Assembly (NCBI RefSeq): GCF_018991925.1
Contig: NW_024729645.1
Span: 124,001 to 188,000 of the forward strand
Length of the DNA: 64,000 nucleotides
Reading direction: 5' to 3'
Source of the DNA: Homarus americanus
Taxonomy: Eukaryota > Arthropoda > Malacostraca > Decapoda > Nephropidae
Each line of letters opens with the position of its first letter. Position 1 is the stretch's first letter. The notes below the pieces were generated by a model, which saw only the letters and a program-made list of their open reading frames with translations, did not search any database and was not told where the DNA came from. Made by a program: the position numbers and the translations under genes. Shown in pieces: positions 24,894-36,240 of the stretch.

Positions 24894-25198
24894 GCTTAAG
24901 AGATAATCGTCTAATTAAACCTTAAAACGTGTCTGGAGTGTTTACCAAACAGGGAAAGTTGTGTTTTATTACCATAAGTTAAGGAAAATAAGTTCATTTG
25001 AAAAAGACATAGTTTCACATAAGCGTAGTTTACTATCACAATTAAACAGAAACTATACCTTAGTTACGTCAGAGCGGTAAGTTAGTAATTATATCGTTCA
25101 TTTATTATTTTCATAATGATGGTATACATGACTGAGTCACCACTAGTTTCAACTAAATAAAACATATAGAAATTATAACCACTTCACAATTACCACCA

Positions 25199-25330
25199 GT
25201 GTCTCTGTCTGTCTGTCCCAGCCAAAGCTCCAAAACGGAAGCAGTTAGAGACCTGAAACTGTACACACATTATTACATGGGTCCCAAGGTTGTACACCTT
25301 GGTACAGGTGTTACTACTGATCACGGACCC
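25199..25330 (-). mobile_element. Inverted copy of GACAGACAGAC-ended dispersed repeat
   Basis: On the minus strand the segment reads TGTACAGTTTCAGGTCTCTA, then GTTTTGGAGCTTTGGC and GGGACAGACAGACAG. This is the same layout as the end of the element at 15480-15835 (AAGTTTGGTGTCAATATGGC ... GGACGGACAGACG). Only the terminal part can be aligned by eye. Confidence 0.4.
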
Positions 25331-25514
25331 CCGGGTGGTCCCGGCAAGAACCAAAAATCTTCACCGACTGATATATCACCACGACGACTGTGGGAGGTGG
25401 TTACCCGTGTCAGGGAGGGTACACTGTGATGGTCAAGGTTATACTGTATGCTTAACCCGTGCAAGGACGAGTAAATATATACAATCATACGCAATAAAGA
25501 TAATAGTAGTGAAG

Positions 25515-25519
<5 letters not shown>

Positions 25520-25564
<45 letters not shown>
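25520..25564. repeat. (GT)n microsatellite
   Basis: GT run of about 45 bp. Confidence 0.97.
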
Positions 25565-25565
<1 letters not shown>

Positions 25566-25689
25566 AGGAGAGTGTTGATGGGGACCATGGTAACCCCGTA
25601 CACCCCTCGTTCCTCTCTTCCTCACAACATTAACAACAACGAAAGGACAGGAAGTAGGAGAGAAGGGCGAGAGAACAGTGCCAGAAGAT

Positions 25690-26070
25690 TAAGAAAAGGA
25701 GGGAGGGAGATGTTGAGGGGAAGAGGAGGAGGATAACTGACAAGAAAATGAGTAAGAGCGAGGGAGGAAGGAGGGTACAAGAGAGGGAAGAAGGAGGGTA
25801 CAAGAGAGGGAGGAAGGAGGGTACAAGAGAGAGAGAGGAAGGAGGGTACAAGAGAGGAAGGAAGGAGGGTACAAGAGAGGAAGGAAAGGGGGAAATCAGA
25901 CAAAGAGGAAGGGAGGGAGAAGAGAAAAAGGAAGAGATGGGGAAAAGAGAGGAAGAAAGGGAAGGAGGAAAAGCGGGTGAAGAAAGAAAAAGGGAAGGAA
26001 TCAGGGAAGAGGAAGAGGAGGAGGAGGGATGATGGGAAAAAGGAGATGAGAGAGAGAGAGAGAGAGAGAA
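25690..26070. repeat. Purine minisatellite GAAGGAGGGTACAAGAGAGG
   Basis: Six clear copies of a 21-24 bp unit GAAGGAGGGTACAAGAGAGG at 25765-25890, embedded in a longer A/G tract that ends in (GA)n at 26048-26069. Confidence 0.92.
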
Positions 26071-26149
26071 TAATAGGAGCATCAAGACACAGGGACAATC
26101 AATGAGAGTGGTGGACAGGGAGGAAGGGTGATAACAACGCTCTCGGGAC

Positions 26150-26151
<2 letters not shown>

Positions 26152-26222
<71 letters not shown>
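26152..26222. repeat. (CA)n microsatellite
   Basis: CA run of about 70 bp. 26223-26640 is AT-rich and unassigned. Confidence 0.97.
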
Positions 26223-26224
<2 letters not shown>

Positions 26225-26639
26225 ATGTGGCAGAATATCCATGAAAGAACATTTATATATGGATGAATAATGTATACCGGTATATACATAATTCTAAAAG
26301 GGGGTGTATACATGTGGAGGAAAGGTATACATATGTGAAGGGATGTACCAGATTGTGAATTGATTTTATCTTTATTTTAATTATTTGTATTTGGTTGAAA
26401 AGTGTAATGGTTGAGGTGTATCGTACTGTATATAGCCACCATAGTTCCTCCTTCAGTAATGACTATACACCTGATTCTATTAATGAGTCAAGAGATGGAG
26501 ATAAATAATAAGGTATTAGGTCTGCCTGAGTGTGTGGAGGAAACAGCCTTCCCTCCTCACTCAATAGACGATCTAACCTAGAATATAATATCTGGTCCAA
26601 GGGAAATATATTGTTGTGTAGGACTCCAAAATACTCACC

Positions 26640-27360
26640 ATTAATATAAGTAAATTATTAAAACATTTAGGCAGACTGGAAATGGTGTAGTAAAATAACA
26701 ATGTTTAGAAACCAGTACTTATAGTAATTAAGAAACCCATTTAGAGTCCCTAAGTTTAGTTATTGTAACTTAGGAACCCATCCATAAAGAATTCTTTATG
26801 GTACCTAAAAACCAAATGTTGTAGTAACTTCGAAACCGTCTGTTTTCTAATTTACAATCAAATTTAAATCCACAAGATAAAATTATTATACAAGCAAATT
26901 TGGTAGCACCGGGTATAGTGATCTAGAAACCTTTTAGAAACCACAATTGGTTTCCCAACCAAAATTTCTATTTCATAGAAACCAAAAGTTTAGGTACATT
27001 AAAACTACTGTCAAACTATGATTAGGTAAAAATGTAACTTAGAAACCTCATTAGACAAGAAGTCATCATGAATTTGATACCAATTTATCGTAGCTTAAAT
27101 TAAAAAAAATAAAATAAACCACATTAGAAAACAATATTCATATCAGCTTAAATAACACCAAAAAACCTTCCATAGAAAAACCCAACAAATTGCTTTAACA
27201 TAAACCACTAACGATACCAGTAGCTATTGTAACAGAAACCACTTTAGCTGAGGCCAATGACTGTAATAGAAGCTACTTTAGAGACCAAGTTATTGTAAGA
27301 GAAACCAATTTAAAACCATCAATCAAAAACAAAAGTAAATAACCATCGTAAATTAACACC
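26640..27360. repeat. Decayed AT-rich array (TAACTTAGAAACC)
   Basis: TAACTTAGAAACC, ATTTAGAAACCA and TTGTAACAGAAACCA recur at irregular 25-40 bp intervals. It reads as an old tandem array. No gene is visible. Confidence 0.65.
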
Positions 27361-27378
27361 CACTGGTAATTACAGCTT

Positions 27379-27462
27379 AGAAGAAGAAGAAGAAGGAAGG
27401 AAGAAGGAAGGAAAGGAAAAGAAGGAAGGAAGGAAGGAAGGAAGGAAGGAGAAGAAGAAGGG
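27379..27462. repeat. (GAA)n/(GGAA)n microsatellite
   Basis: GAAGAAGAAG passes into GGAAGGAAGGAA and back to GAA. It is followed by a small CpG-containing unique patch (27463-27530). Confidence 0.93.
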
Positions 27463-27615
27463 CGTCACACTCGTTCTTCTATTCGTCGCCATGGTCGGTG
27501 AGAGACGCAGATAAGAAGCAAATTTTGGCCCGGACATAAAATCGAGTTTTAATTACACTCTCTCCCGAAGTTTAGGACACTGTGTATCTTTTATGACCAG
27601 TAGTGACGCAGGTGG

Positions 27616-27619
<4 letters not shown>

Positions 27620-27691
<72 letters not shown>

Positions 27692-27900
27692 GTATAAACA
27701 AGGCGAGAGGCGACGGTCAGTCTGGCTCCTGAGTGAAATATGGATTGATAAAAACGTAGACTGTGGCGCACGCACGCACACACATACACACACACAAAAT
27801 CAACTGCACAGACACATACACACAGACATCACTCGCACATACACACACCCAGACACAAACGACTCTTTCTCTCTCTCTCTCACACACACACACACTCGTA
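27620..27900. repeat. (GA)n run, then mixed CA/CT microsatellites
   Basis: (GA)n at 27620-27684 (about 65 bp), a unique spacer, then CA-rich and CT-rich tracts at 27767-27900. Confidence 0.92.
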
Positions 27901-27973
27901 TACAGCACACACATAGATAAAATAGCTGTGCCTTGTGTTCGAGGCTGGCAGGCAGCAGGACACAAATCGTGAT

Positions 27974-28263
27974 TTTAAGGTGTAGAAGCTGTCACCAATA
28001 CGTCCACCACACCTTAAGTTAACGAGGTGTATGACCCAGTGTCAAGGAATAATCCGAGAAGACCGGACAACTCACCAACTGCACTGGCTAACCATTACAC
28101 CAGAATACGATTCGCAATTGGTTAACATCCAGGTTCCCAATTACTGCTGAGTGGACAGTGGCAAATGACGTAAAGTAACCTGTCCATAACTTCACCCCAC
28201 CCGGGCATCGAACCCGGGTCCACTGGCTTGTGAGACAAGGATGCTGACCTTTAAACCACAGGT
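27974..28263 (-). mobile_element. tRNA-derived SINE, copy 1
   Basis: The minus strand begins with a tRNA-like head (from 28263) containing the B box GGTTCGATGC within CCCGGGTTCGATGCCCGG and an A-box-like TGTGGTTTAAAGGTCAGCAT. The body then continues without a closing acceptor stem. It aligns along its whole length of about 290 bp with the copy at 33462-33756. Shared blocks include ATGACCCAGTGTCAAGGAAT, GAGAAGACCGGACAACT and CCAACTGCACTGGCTAA, plus a 26 bp identical stretch starting near 28122. The anticodon loop is damaged compared with copy 2. It is therefore a SINE rather than a tRNA gene. Confidence 0.85.
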
Positions 28264-28379
28264 TGATATACACGCATCAAGCCCGTACGACGACGTCCTG
28301 ATCGCTATAAGAACAGCCCAATCCCAACCATTGTGAAAATTATTAACAACTCGTAGTTAACCAGTGTGTCCACTCCCTC

Positions 28380-28574
28380 CCTGCCAACCTTACTTTTGTT
28401 TTGTTACTATGCTGAAATTACCTGTAGAATGACCCCCACCCTTGTTACTGTAGATCTTAGTTGTTCCACTTTGGTTACTTGTATATTATTGGTTAATCAA
28501 GTGACTCATTCCCCAGTTGTGTAAATGCCTATTTTCAGCCCTTTGGCTGCCGTGTCGTTAAAAAAAACATTTGC

Positions 28575-28608
<34 letters not shown>

Positions 28609-28609
28609 G
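28380..28609 (+). mobile_element. Probable LINE 3'UTR end with (TTA)n tail
   Basis: Non-coding segment containing TTTCAGCCCTTTGGCTGCCG, a run of A and ACATTTGCTG, ending in a (TTA)n tract at 28577-28609. The minus-strand insert at 22368-22482 has the same order (TTCTGGCTGC, AATAAACC, (ATT)n), which suggests a shared retroelement 3' end. The left boundary is a guess. Confidence 0.4.
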
Positions 28610-28811
28610 TATACAGGTACACTAAGAAACACAAAACTTCATACTATCACAAACACATCACACACTACACCCTCCCCTACAACCGCCACCACAGCAGCGG
28701 TCACTACAGCCGCCGGCCGCTACAGCAGCCACCGCTACAGCAAACCACCAGGAGGGAGAACTGTTGCATTGTGTATCACAGCCACGTCAATAATGACTAT
28801 CTAGAGGGAGG

Positions 28812-29105
28812 GTGACGCTGCCTCCCCCAATACCTCCTCCTCCCTTCTGCTCTCCCTTATTACCTGTACCTCCCTCCCCACCTCCACCACGACCTGGTCC
28901 ATTATTCCTCACTACTGCCCTCCTCCTCAACACCCCACCTCTTCTTCACCCCACTACCTCCTCCCTCCTCAACACCCCCACCTCTTCCTTTCACCCCTCT
29001 ACCCTCCTCCTTCTCCTTCCTCAACACCTCCACCTCACCATCTACTCTTCCCTCAATACCACCACCCTAACCACCCTCCTCACCCCCCCACTTCCAACAC
29101 ATTAA
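28812..29105. repeat. Pyrimidine-rich CCTCCTCAACACCCCACCTC array
   Basis: Degenerate units of 20-30 bp (TCCTCAACACCCCCACCTCT). The Pro/Leu/Thr-rich frame through it is an artefact. Confidence 0.85.
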
Positions 29106-29214
29106 TCACATTATTTATAAGTTAATGGTGTGGAGTGAAGGCCAACATGAGTATTATCCCTACCCACACAATCCTACCCACCCAGTCAGTTAAGATGTTA
29201 GGGACCGGATTAGG

Positions 29215-29610
29215 GAGTTAAGCCTTGGATAACGTAGGATCTAAACCCATTATCCAACCCCCTGCCGAGCTCCCCCTTAGTGATAATGGAATTTTAACTT
29301 TAAGTACAAAATCCCTTATCATACTCTTAAATTCCCTTAGGGTAATAATGGCTACCTCTTATCTATACCTAAAAGTTCTTTAACGTAGGTATGAAAAAAT
29401 CCCTTATTCAACCCTAAAATTCCCTAAAAACAAGTAAAAAATCCCCTTATTCAACCCTAAACACGTGTAAATGGAAACTTATTCAACCCTAAACATAAAA
29501 AAATCCCTTACCCAAACCTTAAAATTCCTATAAAAAAAAACATCCTAAAAACTCCTAAAGGCAATAATCGAATCCCTTATCCCACCCTATCCAACCCCAC
29601 AGGTCTACTA
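29215..29610. repeat. Decayed array (AAATCCCTTATTCAACCCTA)
   Basis: Recurring AAAATCCCTTATTCAACCCT and AAATTCCCTTA phrases at about 25-35 bp intervals with many changes. Confidence 0.75.
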
Positions 29611-29744
29611 AATGTGTTCTCAAACCTGTACTATTTTCGTCTGGCTAATTCCCATAATTAAATCTATGTTCCAATTTACATACATTATTAAAACAAAAAA
29701 TAAAATACTTCCAGAATTAAGGATTTTCTAATGATAGCTGAGGT

Positions 29745-29766
29745 AAGGGTGTGTGTGTGTATAATG

Positions 29767-29805
<39 letters not shown>

Positions 29806-30005
29806 GTTTCCAGCCATCTTGTTATTATGAAGAAACAAAATAAACTAATAATAATAAATATAACTCAGATATTAGGTGTGAGGGAAGTTTGGGGTGTACT
29901 GTACATTGAGTCCTACATATTATTAACGCTTTATTAAGTTTGGCTGCTGGACGCTGAACACATGCAACAGCGCACGCACACACACACACACACACACACA
30001 CGTGC
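29745..30005. repeat. GT, GA and CA microsatellites
   Basis: Short (GT)n at 29747-29760, (GA)n at 29769-29802 and (CA)n at 29975-30001, separated by unique sequence. 30006-30614 is unassigned apart from short GACAGACAG tracts near 30230. Confidence 0.9.
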
Positions 30006-30612
30006 ATCCCCAATACACACACAAACGCAAAAGGAAAACAAAAACACACATATAAACCGGTTAAATAAAAAGAACGACTGAAGGGTAAAGACAGACAGAA
30101 GGAAACAGTAACAGACAGTAAGCGTTACTGTCAGCTTCATCAGTACGGGACTAAAATACCTAACATAATGAAGGTAGTATATATATTTAGACACCAACAT
30201 TTACCATCCAAATTTAGGGACTTCACACTGACGGACAGACAGACAGAGACTGACAGATGGCGAAAATTTTCAGGTGCCTACTCCTACTTCACAAATGTTG
30301 TTTTAATATATATCCACGACAGACAACGCACAAAACAAACGGACGGACCTACGACAGGTGATCAAGAAGTTATATAAACCAGGTATATTATAAAAAGCAA
30401 AGCGTCAATTCATTTAATGATTCACATTTAGTCTGTTCTAACTTTAATACATTTAGAGCACTTGTCCTGCAGACTCACTACGTCAGTCTTCCACCTGCTG
30501 TACAACCCTCGCCTCAGCAGCCTCCTCCACCTCATCATCCTAGCAGTTGGGTGTACAAGATACCTAATTTTTTATCCAGTATCGGATACCCGACAGTTGC
30601 ATTTATCCGGTC

Positions 30613-30614
<2 letters not shown>

Positions 30615-30691
<77 letters not shown>
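30615..30691. repeat. (TA)n microsatellite
   Basis: TA run of about 77 bp. 30692-31270 is non-repetitive and unassigned. Confidence 0.97.
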
Positions 30692-30695
<4 letters not shown>

Positions 30696-31275
30696 AATAA
30701 CAACCGAGGCCCATAATTCAGGTTGTCACAAACATACCGACCAAGAAACATAACAAAATAATACTATGTAAGTCAACACCTTCCCTGAGACTCACCTACA
30801 AACAGCTGATTCACATGACTGCTAGTTAGCTTCTTTTTTTTTTTGCATGTTTCTATCAATGATAATGAAAAGCTTTTCATTTTCTTTACGATAATAACTA
30901 TTTACATTTAACTTGTTAAGACAGTTTAACAACCATAATACGATGACCAACCCTTATGTCATCACGAGCATCAGTCAGCCAATGAAAGCCCAGAGAACAT
31001 CACAACCGATGACCATTCACTTTATTCTTCTGCTACAGTGTGTCAGATACCAATCACTGTTTTATTACTTTATCAGTTTCCTACCGGCACGCTGGCCGGT
31101 CTAAAAGTGGGCCGCCTGGAAAAGATCAATTAACCGGCCGGATATCGGATAGTACAGACTATGCAGTGCAACCCTACAGGAGTGGGGCTTCGAGTGAGTG
31201 GTCGAGTTGTTTGAAACCACTGTCGTGAAGTGACATGTGTATGACATGGAATTTGTGACAGGAGCACACCTCTAG

Positions 31276-31770
31276 TTAGGAGGCCCCCTCGTCTCCCCTG
31301 AAGACAAGACGCAGTTTTCTCACCATGTCATCATAAAAGTCACTGGTGATTGTTGCTTTACGCGGCAGAATATCTTTGCCATCCCAGAAAATCGATTCCG
31401 TGATCTTGCCAGCATAAAGTCCACCTCTGAACCTCTTCCGTGATGGATAATTCGAGCGCTTCTATTGTATGGCTTCTGTCTTTGACCTGTGAACCCAATG
31501 ATGAACCCTCGTCTCGTCTCCTGTCACAAAAAGGGATCATCTAGTGTTGATCCTAACTCCCGAGGTTTCAGAAACCCATCTTTGCTATCCTCAAAGATTC
31601 ATGGATGATGATCACAAATTTACACGTGAAATGCCCACCCGAGTGCTTAGTGCTTATATCATCCACTTTGTATCTACGTTCAATTTCCTTAGCCACCTTC
31701 TGCCCTACTCCCCACCATGTGTCTATAACTTTCCGTACCTCTAGAACTTCTTTTGTCGGGAATCTCATGA
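31276..31770 (-). pseudogene. mariner-like transposase relic
   Basis: The minus-strand frame reading 31531 to 31276 contains FVTGDETRVHHWVHRSKTEA, which matches the family block around the first catalytic Asp (TGDE.W.....P..K). It then has KITESIFWDGKDILPR, the block around the second catalytic Asp (FWD), followed by an ATITSDFYDDMVRKLRLVF stretch comparable to the family's Q.in..YY...L..L. One in-frame TAG (31462-31464) and a stop at 31276-31278, before any third-Asp region, show it is dead. Further upstream (31568-31768) another frame has HSGGHF and IIHESLRIAKMGF, resembling the second helix-turn-helix. The linker between HTH and GDE is far too short, so an internal deletion is likely. Terminal inverted repeats were not found. 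Confidence 0.7.
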
Positions 31771-32125
31771 CATTCTAATGCTAAGTTTTCCCCAAATCTG
31801 TAATTATCTTATTTATCTACTTCAAACTCACACCAAACCAACGAATTTTATCCAAACAGTCATATGAACGCCAAGTCCCCCAAGCATTCATCCTAACGTA
31901 TTGCTTTACCACTGAATTGCAAAACATTCTGACCGGCCCTCGTAAATTAAGCACACACAGATAGGTAAATTTGCAAGCTTTGTTTTTCTGGTGGACGAAC
32001 AGACAGACAGATTTCGCCATCAGGAATGCGCGCGCGCACACTTAACCCCACACACACATGACCGTCACAACAAAAATTCAAGCCAACTTGTTGCAGGTCG
32101 AGTCCTGATAGCCAGATTAAACTTG
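31771..32125. other. No recognisable gene
   Basis: Non-repetitive. It may hold the 5' remnant of the mariner-like element, but no terminal repeat is visible. Confidence 0.5.
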
Positions 32126-32129
32126 TGAT

Positions 32130-32195
32130 ATTAAAAGTGGCAGCGGCGGCGGGCGGCAGGCGATGGCAGGCGGCAGGCGGCAGGCGGCACAGGCA
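32130..32195. repeat. GGCAGGC microsatellite
   Basis: GGCGGCAGGCGGCAGGC-type short units, GC-rich, about 60 bp. Confidence 0.88.
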
Positions 32196-32384
32196 ACTTT
32201 GTGTCTTAAACTGGTGGTGGTGGGTGCCGGTAACGCTACTCTACGACGCCACAAGTGCCTTTATATTGCAGGTACACACGCCATAACGCTAACTGGGCAG
32301 ACTACCACACGGCGTTATGTCCTCTGCATCATACAGTATATGTGAGGACTTCACAAACTGGCCACCACCTGCTGCCTCCCCCCG

Positions 32385-32945
32385 TCTAACAAGCTAACTT
32401 AGGGAAAAACGACGGATTTTCCAAGTTTAACAGGTTAATTTGTCCCGTCTAACTGGCTGACTTAAGAGAAGAAAGGATTTGCCAATTTTCCTAACTTAAT
32501 TTTTCCTGTCTAATGAGTTGACTAAGGAAAAAAAATGATTTTCCAAAGTCAATTCTTCCGCTAACTGGCTGACTTACGTAAAAAAAAAATAATCATTTCC
32601 TAAAGTTAGCCCCGCCCCCTTATAAACTAATTCATTTCACCTCAGTCACAAATAAGTTCAGGTTTCCCTTATCTAACCGGCTGACATTAGTCACGGGATT
32701 TAAGCACCTCTATCCTGACTTAAGTATCCGGGTCCTGACATTAAAATCTAGACCCTGTCTCAAATATCCGGCTGCTCTAGGATTAAGGGGTATCACAACC
32801 TTAACTTAATAATCCGGCTCCTGATCTAAATATATATGGGCCTTAGGTATCCGGTTCCTGACTTCGGTATCAAGATTCTGGCAGTGTTATCTGGCTCGTA
32901 CCTACAACATCCGGCCGTCTTAGATATTCAAATTGCAGTCTTAAT
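32385..32945. repeat. Decayed arrays (TAACTGGCTGACTTA; TATCCGGCTCCTGA)
   Basis: 32385-32690 repeats CTAACTGGCTGACTTAGGAA with AAAGATTTTCCAA. 32690-32945 repeats AAGTATCCGGCTCCTGACTT. Both are old and irregular. Confidence 0.75.
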
Positions 32946-32982
32946 ATCCGGTCTGTGTGCGCGTGTGTGTGGGACGGGGAGG

Positions 32983-32984
<2 letters not shown>

Positions 32985-33045
<61 letters not shown>

Positions 33046-33058
33046 GGTTGTAAAGGAT

Positions 33059-33108
<50 letters not shown>

Positions 33109-33110
33109 GA
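32985..33110. repeat. (GT)n then (GA)n microsatellites
   Basis: GT run at about 32985-33043 and GA run at about 33059-33106, separated by 15 bp. Confidence 0.96.
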
Positions 33111-33461
33111 TGGGAGAGGAGAGGAATGGCTGCTGGTGTGTGAGAGGAGGGAGGAGGAGAGAGGGGTAAACGGGAAGGTAGGTGGCAGCATTAGCAGGAC
33201 GGGTGTCATAATGGGGAGTGATAACGCTAAGTGACACACCACCATCACCTACGCGCGCACACACCCGGCCCCTGCTTCCGTGTCAGGGAAATTTATAGAC
33301 CGAACAGTGGTGGAGATTTCCCTGATGACGAGCTCAGAATTCCCCAGCGGAATAAAAGGATTCCCTGATATACTACTACTACCACTACTACAACTGCTAC
33401 TAATAGTTGCCCCTCATGTAACGAGGATGGCCGGCCCAAGGGCCACCTTGGCGTGAATTTG

Positions 33462-33756
33462 TTTAAGGTGCTGAAGTTGTCGCCAACACAACAACCACAC
33501 CCTGAGTTAACGAGCTGCATGACCCAGTGTCAAGGAATAGTTCGAGAAGACCGGACAACTCGCCAACTGCACTGGCTAATCATTACCCCGGAACACGATC
33601 CGCAAATAGATTAACATCCAGGTTCCCAATTACTGCTGGGTAGACAGAAGCAAATGGCGTAAACAAACTTGCCCATAGTTTCACCCTACCCGGGGATCGA
33701 ACCCGGGTCCACTCGCTTGCGAGGCGAGTATGCTGACCATTACACCACAGGTCGCT
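33462..33756 (-). mobile_element. tRNA-derived SINE, copy 2 (better preserved head)
   Basis: The minus strand starts at about 33756 with a head of about 72 nt whose anticodon arm is intact (CTCGC-CTCGCAA-GCGAG). It reads as anticodon CGC, i.e. tRNA-Ala-like. The A box is TGGTGTAATGG and the B box is GGTTCGATCC, within a well-paired T arm (CCCGGGTTCGATCCCCGGG). There is no 3' acceptor strand complementary to the first bases. Instead about 220 bp of tRNA-unrelated body follows, shared with copy 1. This is the classical SINE layout: RNA polymerase III promoter in the head, then a body. The tail TTTAAACAAATTC is not a long poly(A). Being inside a 64 kb window twice suggests a common family. Confidence 0.87.
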
Positions 33757-33931
33757 GCTGCATTACTACTACATACACATACAACACCATTACCAGTTCT
33801 TCCTTCCTCTGAGTTCTCAAGATTTCGTATCATGAGTGAGTGAGGATCACACTATGTTTGTCTATACTACAACAGTTCCGCAATCGACGTCAATGAAATG
33901 TGTATGAAGTCGCGGAGGAACTCATTTGAAG

Positions 33932-34012
33932 GTGTGTGTGTGTGTGTGTGTGTGTGTTCCTGAAAGACTGAGGTCGCCAAGTTTCAGAAAATCGATGAAA
34001 TTTTGATAAAAG

Positions 34013-34078
<66 letters not shown>
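33932..34078. repeat. (GT)n and (GA)n microsatellites
   Basis: (GT)n at 33932-33957 and (GA)n at about 34014-34078. Confidence 0.96.
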
Positions 34079-34080
<2 letters not shown>

Positions 34081-34139
34081 CTCCTCCTGTACGTTGTTCC
34101 AAGACCATCATGTGTGTTCAAACCTTTGTTGATTCCCAT

Positions 34140-34410
34140 GTCTTCTACCACCACTACCACTGTCAAACCCCAGCACTATCACCATCACCACCACCACTAA
34201 TAACAACACGAACACCACTCAACCTACCCATCACCACTACTACCATCACTCACTATCTACCACTCTCCCTACCCACCACCACTCACCTCGGCCATCACCG
34301 CCGCTGACCTACATCCCATCACTATTAACCAAATACAAGATTAGATTAACCAACATTAACTAATCGTTCGCTCTCACCTCTATTCCTGTCCCGGCCCCTG
34401 TATAACGAGT

Positions 34411-34447
<37 letters not shown>
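34140..34447. repeat. ACCACCATCAC-rich tract and (CT)n
   Basis: Degenerate CACCACTACCATCACC repeats at 34140-34310, then (CT)n at 34410-34446. Confidence 0.85.
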
Positions 34448-34449
<2 letters not shown>

Positions 34450-35555
34450 CAAACACAGATACACATAACGCCTAAACACACACAAATTAAACAGATTACA
34501 ACATAAACATCACGAAGCTCATTAGTCATCAAATCTGCTAACAGTCAGTAGGGTGTCTCAGTTAACACCTGCCTGGCCGGGTTATTTAACACTGTGTGGC
34601 AGGGTTGTGTTGGTGTGCCTTCATTAAGCCTTACCAAGATAACAAGGTGAGGCAGTGGTGGTGGCCTGAATTAACACGTGTTGAGTATACCTGACCCACC
34701 CACCACACACCTCCACCCAAACGAACATGATGAACAATATTGTTATCTGTATAATTATCAGGATAATCTTTATGCAATATTTCAACAGTTACTATGTCTG
34801 TTACACCACCACCTACAACGAAAACAACAACAAGTGTAGTCTGAGAAGTTGTGCCCCAAACATAATCGTCTCGGTTAAAGCTTCTGATAAGGACTTACCT
34901 CACTTATGATGATGTTTATACGGTAAGTGTAAAGTGATGGTCCGGGGTGTAAATAAGTTTTGGAAAGCAGAGGTTCTGCAAAATGGAATTTTAACAGAAA
35001 AGTCATTTGCCCTTCCAGATGCCTGGCTGATAGTGCGTGGAGGCAGAGTGTAGCTCGTCACAACACTATTAAGTATATTAACTATTTAGTATATTATCTA
35101 CAAAACCGAGAAAGCCATGAGATATCACTGACTGAGCAATGCTGAAAATTTTCAAGTAAAATCATTATTGCTGATCATTTTGATGGGTTTTCTCTGCACC
35201 AATCAAGGAAGTGAAGTGCCCAACACCACACCCAGCCCACAGATGACAACAGTATTCCATCAGGGAGAGCACATGATTTACATTAATGGCTGCCAACTGC
35301 TCATCAGCGAAGTAGGACCTGACTCTGCACAAGCCAAAGCTTCATTTAAGCATTTTTGGTTAAATTTATGAAAAGTTTTATCGTAAACCTTAAGGTAACA
35401 ATGAAGCCTTAACTCTCAATGCTGTGTGGTGGTCAAAGTTAAGGTTGCAGTGTGTATTATTATTTCTCTTCTTAACAGTAAAACAGTTGAACCTTCTCGA
35501 ACCTATTGTCACCTAACCAAGACGGAGTTACACCATGATGTGATGTTCAAGGTGT
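34448..35555. other. Unassigned, mostly non-repetitive (1.1 kb)
   Basis: One plus-strand frame from ATG 34937 looks coding-like for 36 codons (contains NKFWKAEVLQNGILTEK and DAWLIVRGGRV) before TAG. It stays mostly open, with about two further stops, to 35371. I do not recognise the sequence. It may be a decayed transposase or other relic. Confidence 0.3.
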
Positions 35556-35559
35556 GGAA

Positions 35560-35860
35560 GTAACTAAGGCATCACGGGGATGTGTATAAATATGGTGTAT
35601 AAACAAAACCTAATAAGATAAATCACCTCATTGTTCGCAGTTAGTGGTTATGCATACATGTTACAGACTCGCTACAGTTCGTGGTTAAGTTAAGTAGACA
35701 TGTTACAGTGCCTTGTTTAAAAGTCCTCGATTAAATAGATGCATTACTAAATTTATCGTTACAGTTCTTGGTTAAGTATATAAGCATGACACGTTACAGT
35801 CGTCGGTTAACACATTACAGAAGAGGTTATTGATCACGTGTATCGTTCAGCCGTACACAG
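35560..35860. repeat. Decayed array (TTACAGTTCGTGGTTAAGTA)
   Basis: ACATGTTACAG and CGTGGTTAAGTA recur at about 30-45 bp spacing. Confidence 0.7.
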
Positions 35861-35969
35861 TCACTCACCCATACATACATACATACCCAGCGACCGTCCC
35901 GGAAAACTTACACAAGAACACCATGAACTCAATCATCAATACTGAAGAAGAAGAAGAAGGGGAGGGTCA

Positions 35970-36240
35970 GTCACCAGCCCCTTTCTTAAAATCAAGTCAC
36001 CAATAATATCCCTCCCCTCACCATCATCACTAAGGTACCAGATTAACAGCATGTAAGACCCTCCTCCTCTCGATCACCAATCTCTCACCACCCTCCCTGA
36101 CTCACCAAGATAAATGTTAGTCCCTCCCCTCAGTCACCAGTCTCTCACCACCCCCCTGACTACCTTCACCAAGATACAAGTTAGTTCCTCATTTCAAACA
36201 CCACTCCCTCACCATAATGACGGGATGACAACATGTAAGT
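35970..36240. repeat. ~60 bp array, left segment (CACCAAGATACCAGATTAAC)
   Basis: Three to four copies of a unit with CCCTCCCCTCAGTCACCAGT, CTCTCACCACC and CACCAAGATA-ACAAGTTAGT. The same unit reappears at 37360-37515. Confidence 0.75.

Noticed and set aside
33684..33756. Functional tRNA-Ala(CGC) gene
   Set aside because: The D, anticodon and T arms look good but there is no pairing 3' acceptor strand, and a 220 bp body shared with another copy follows, so it is a SINE head.
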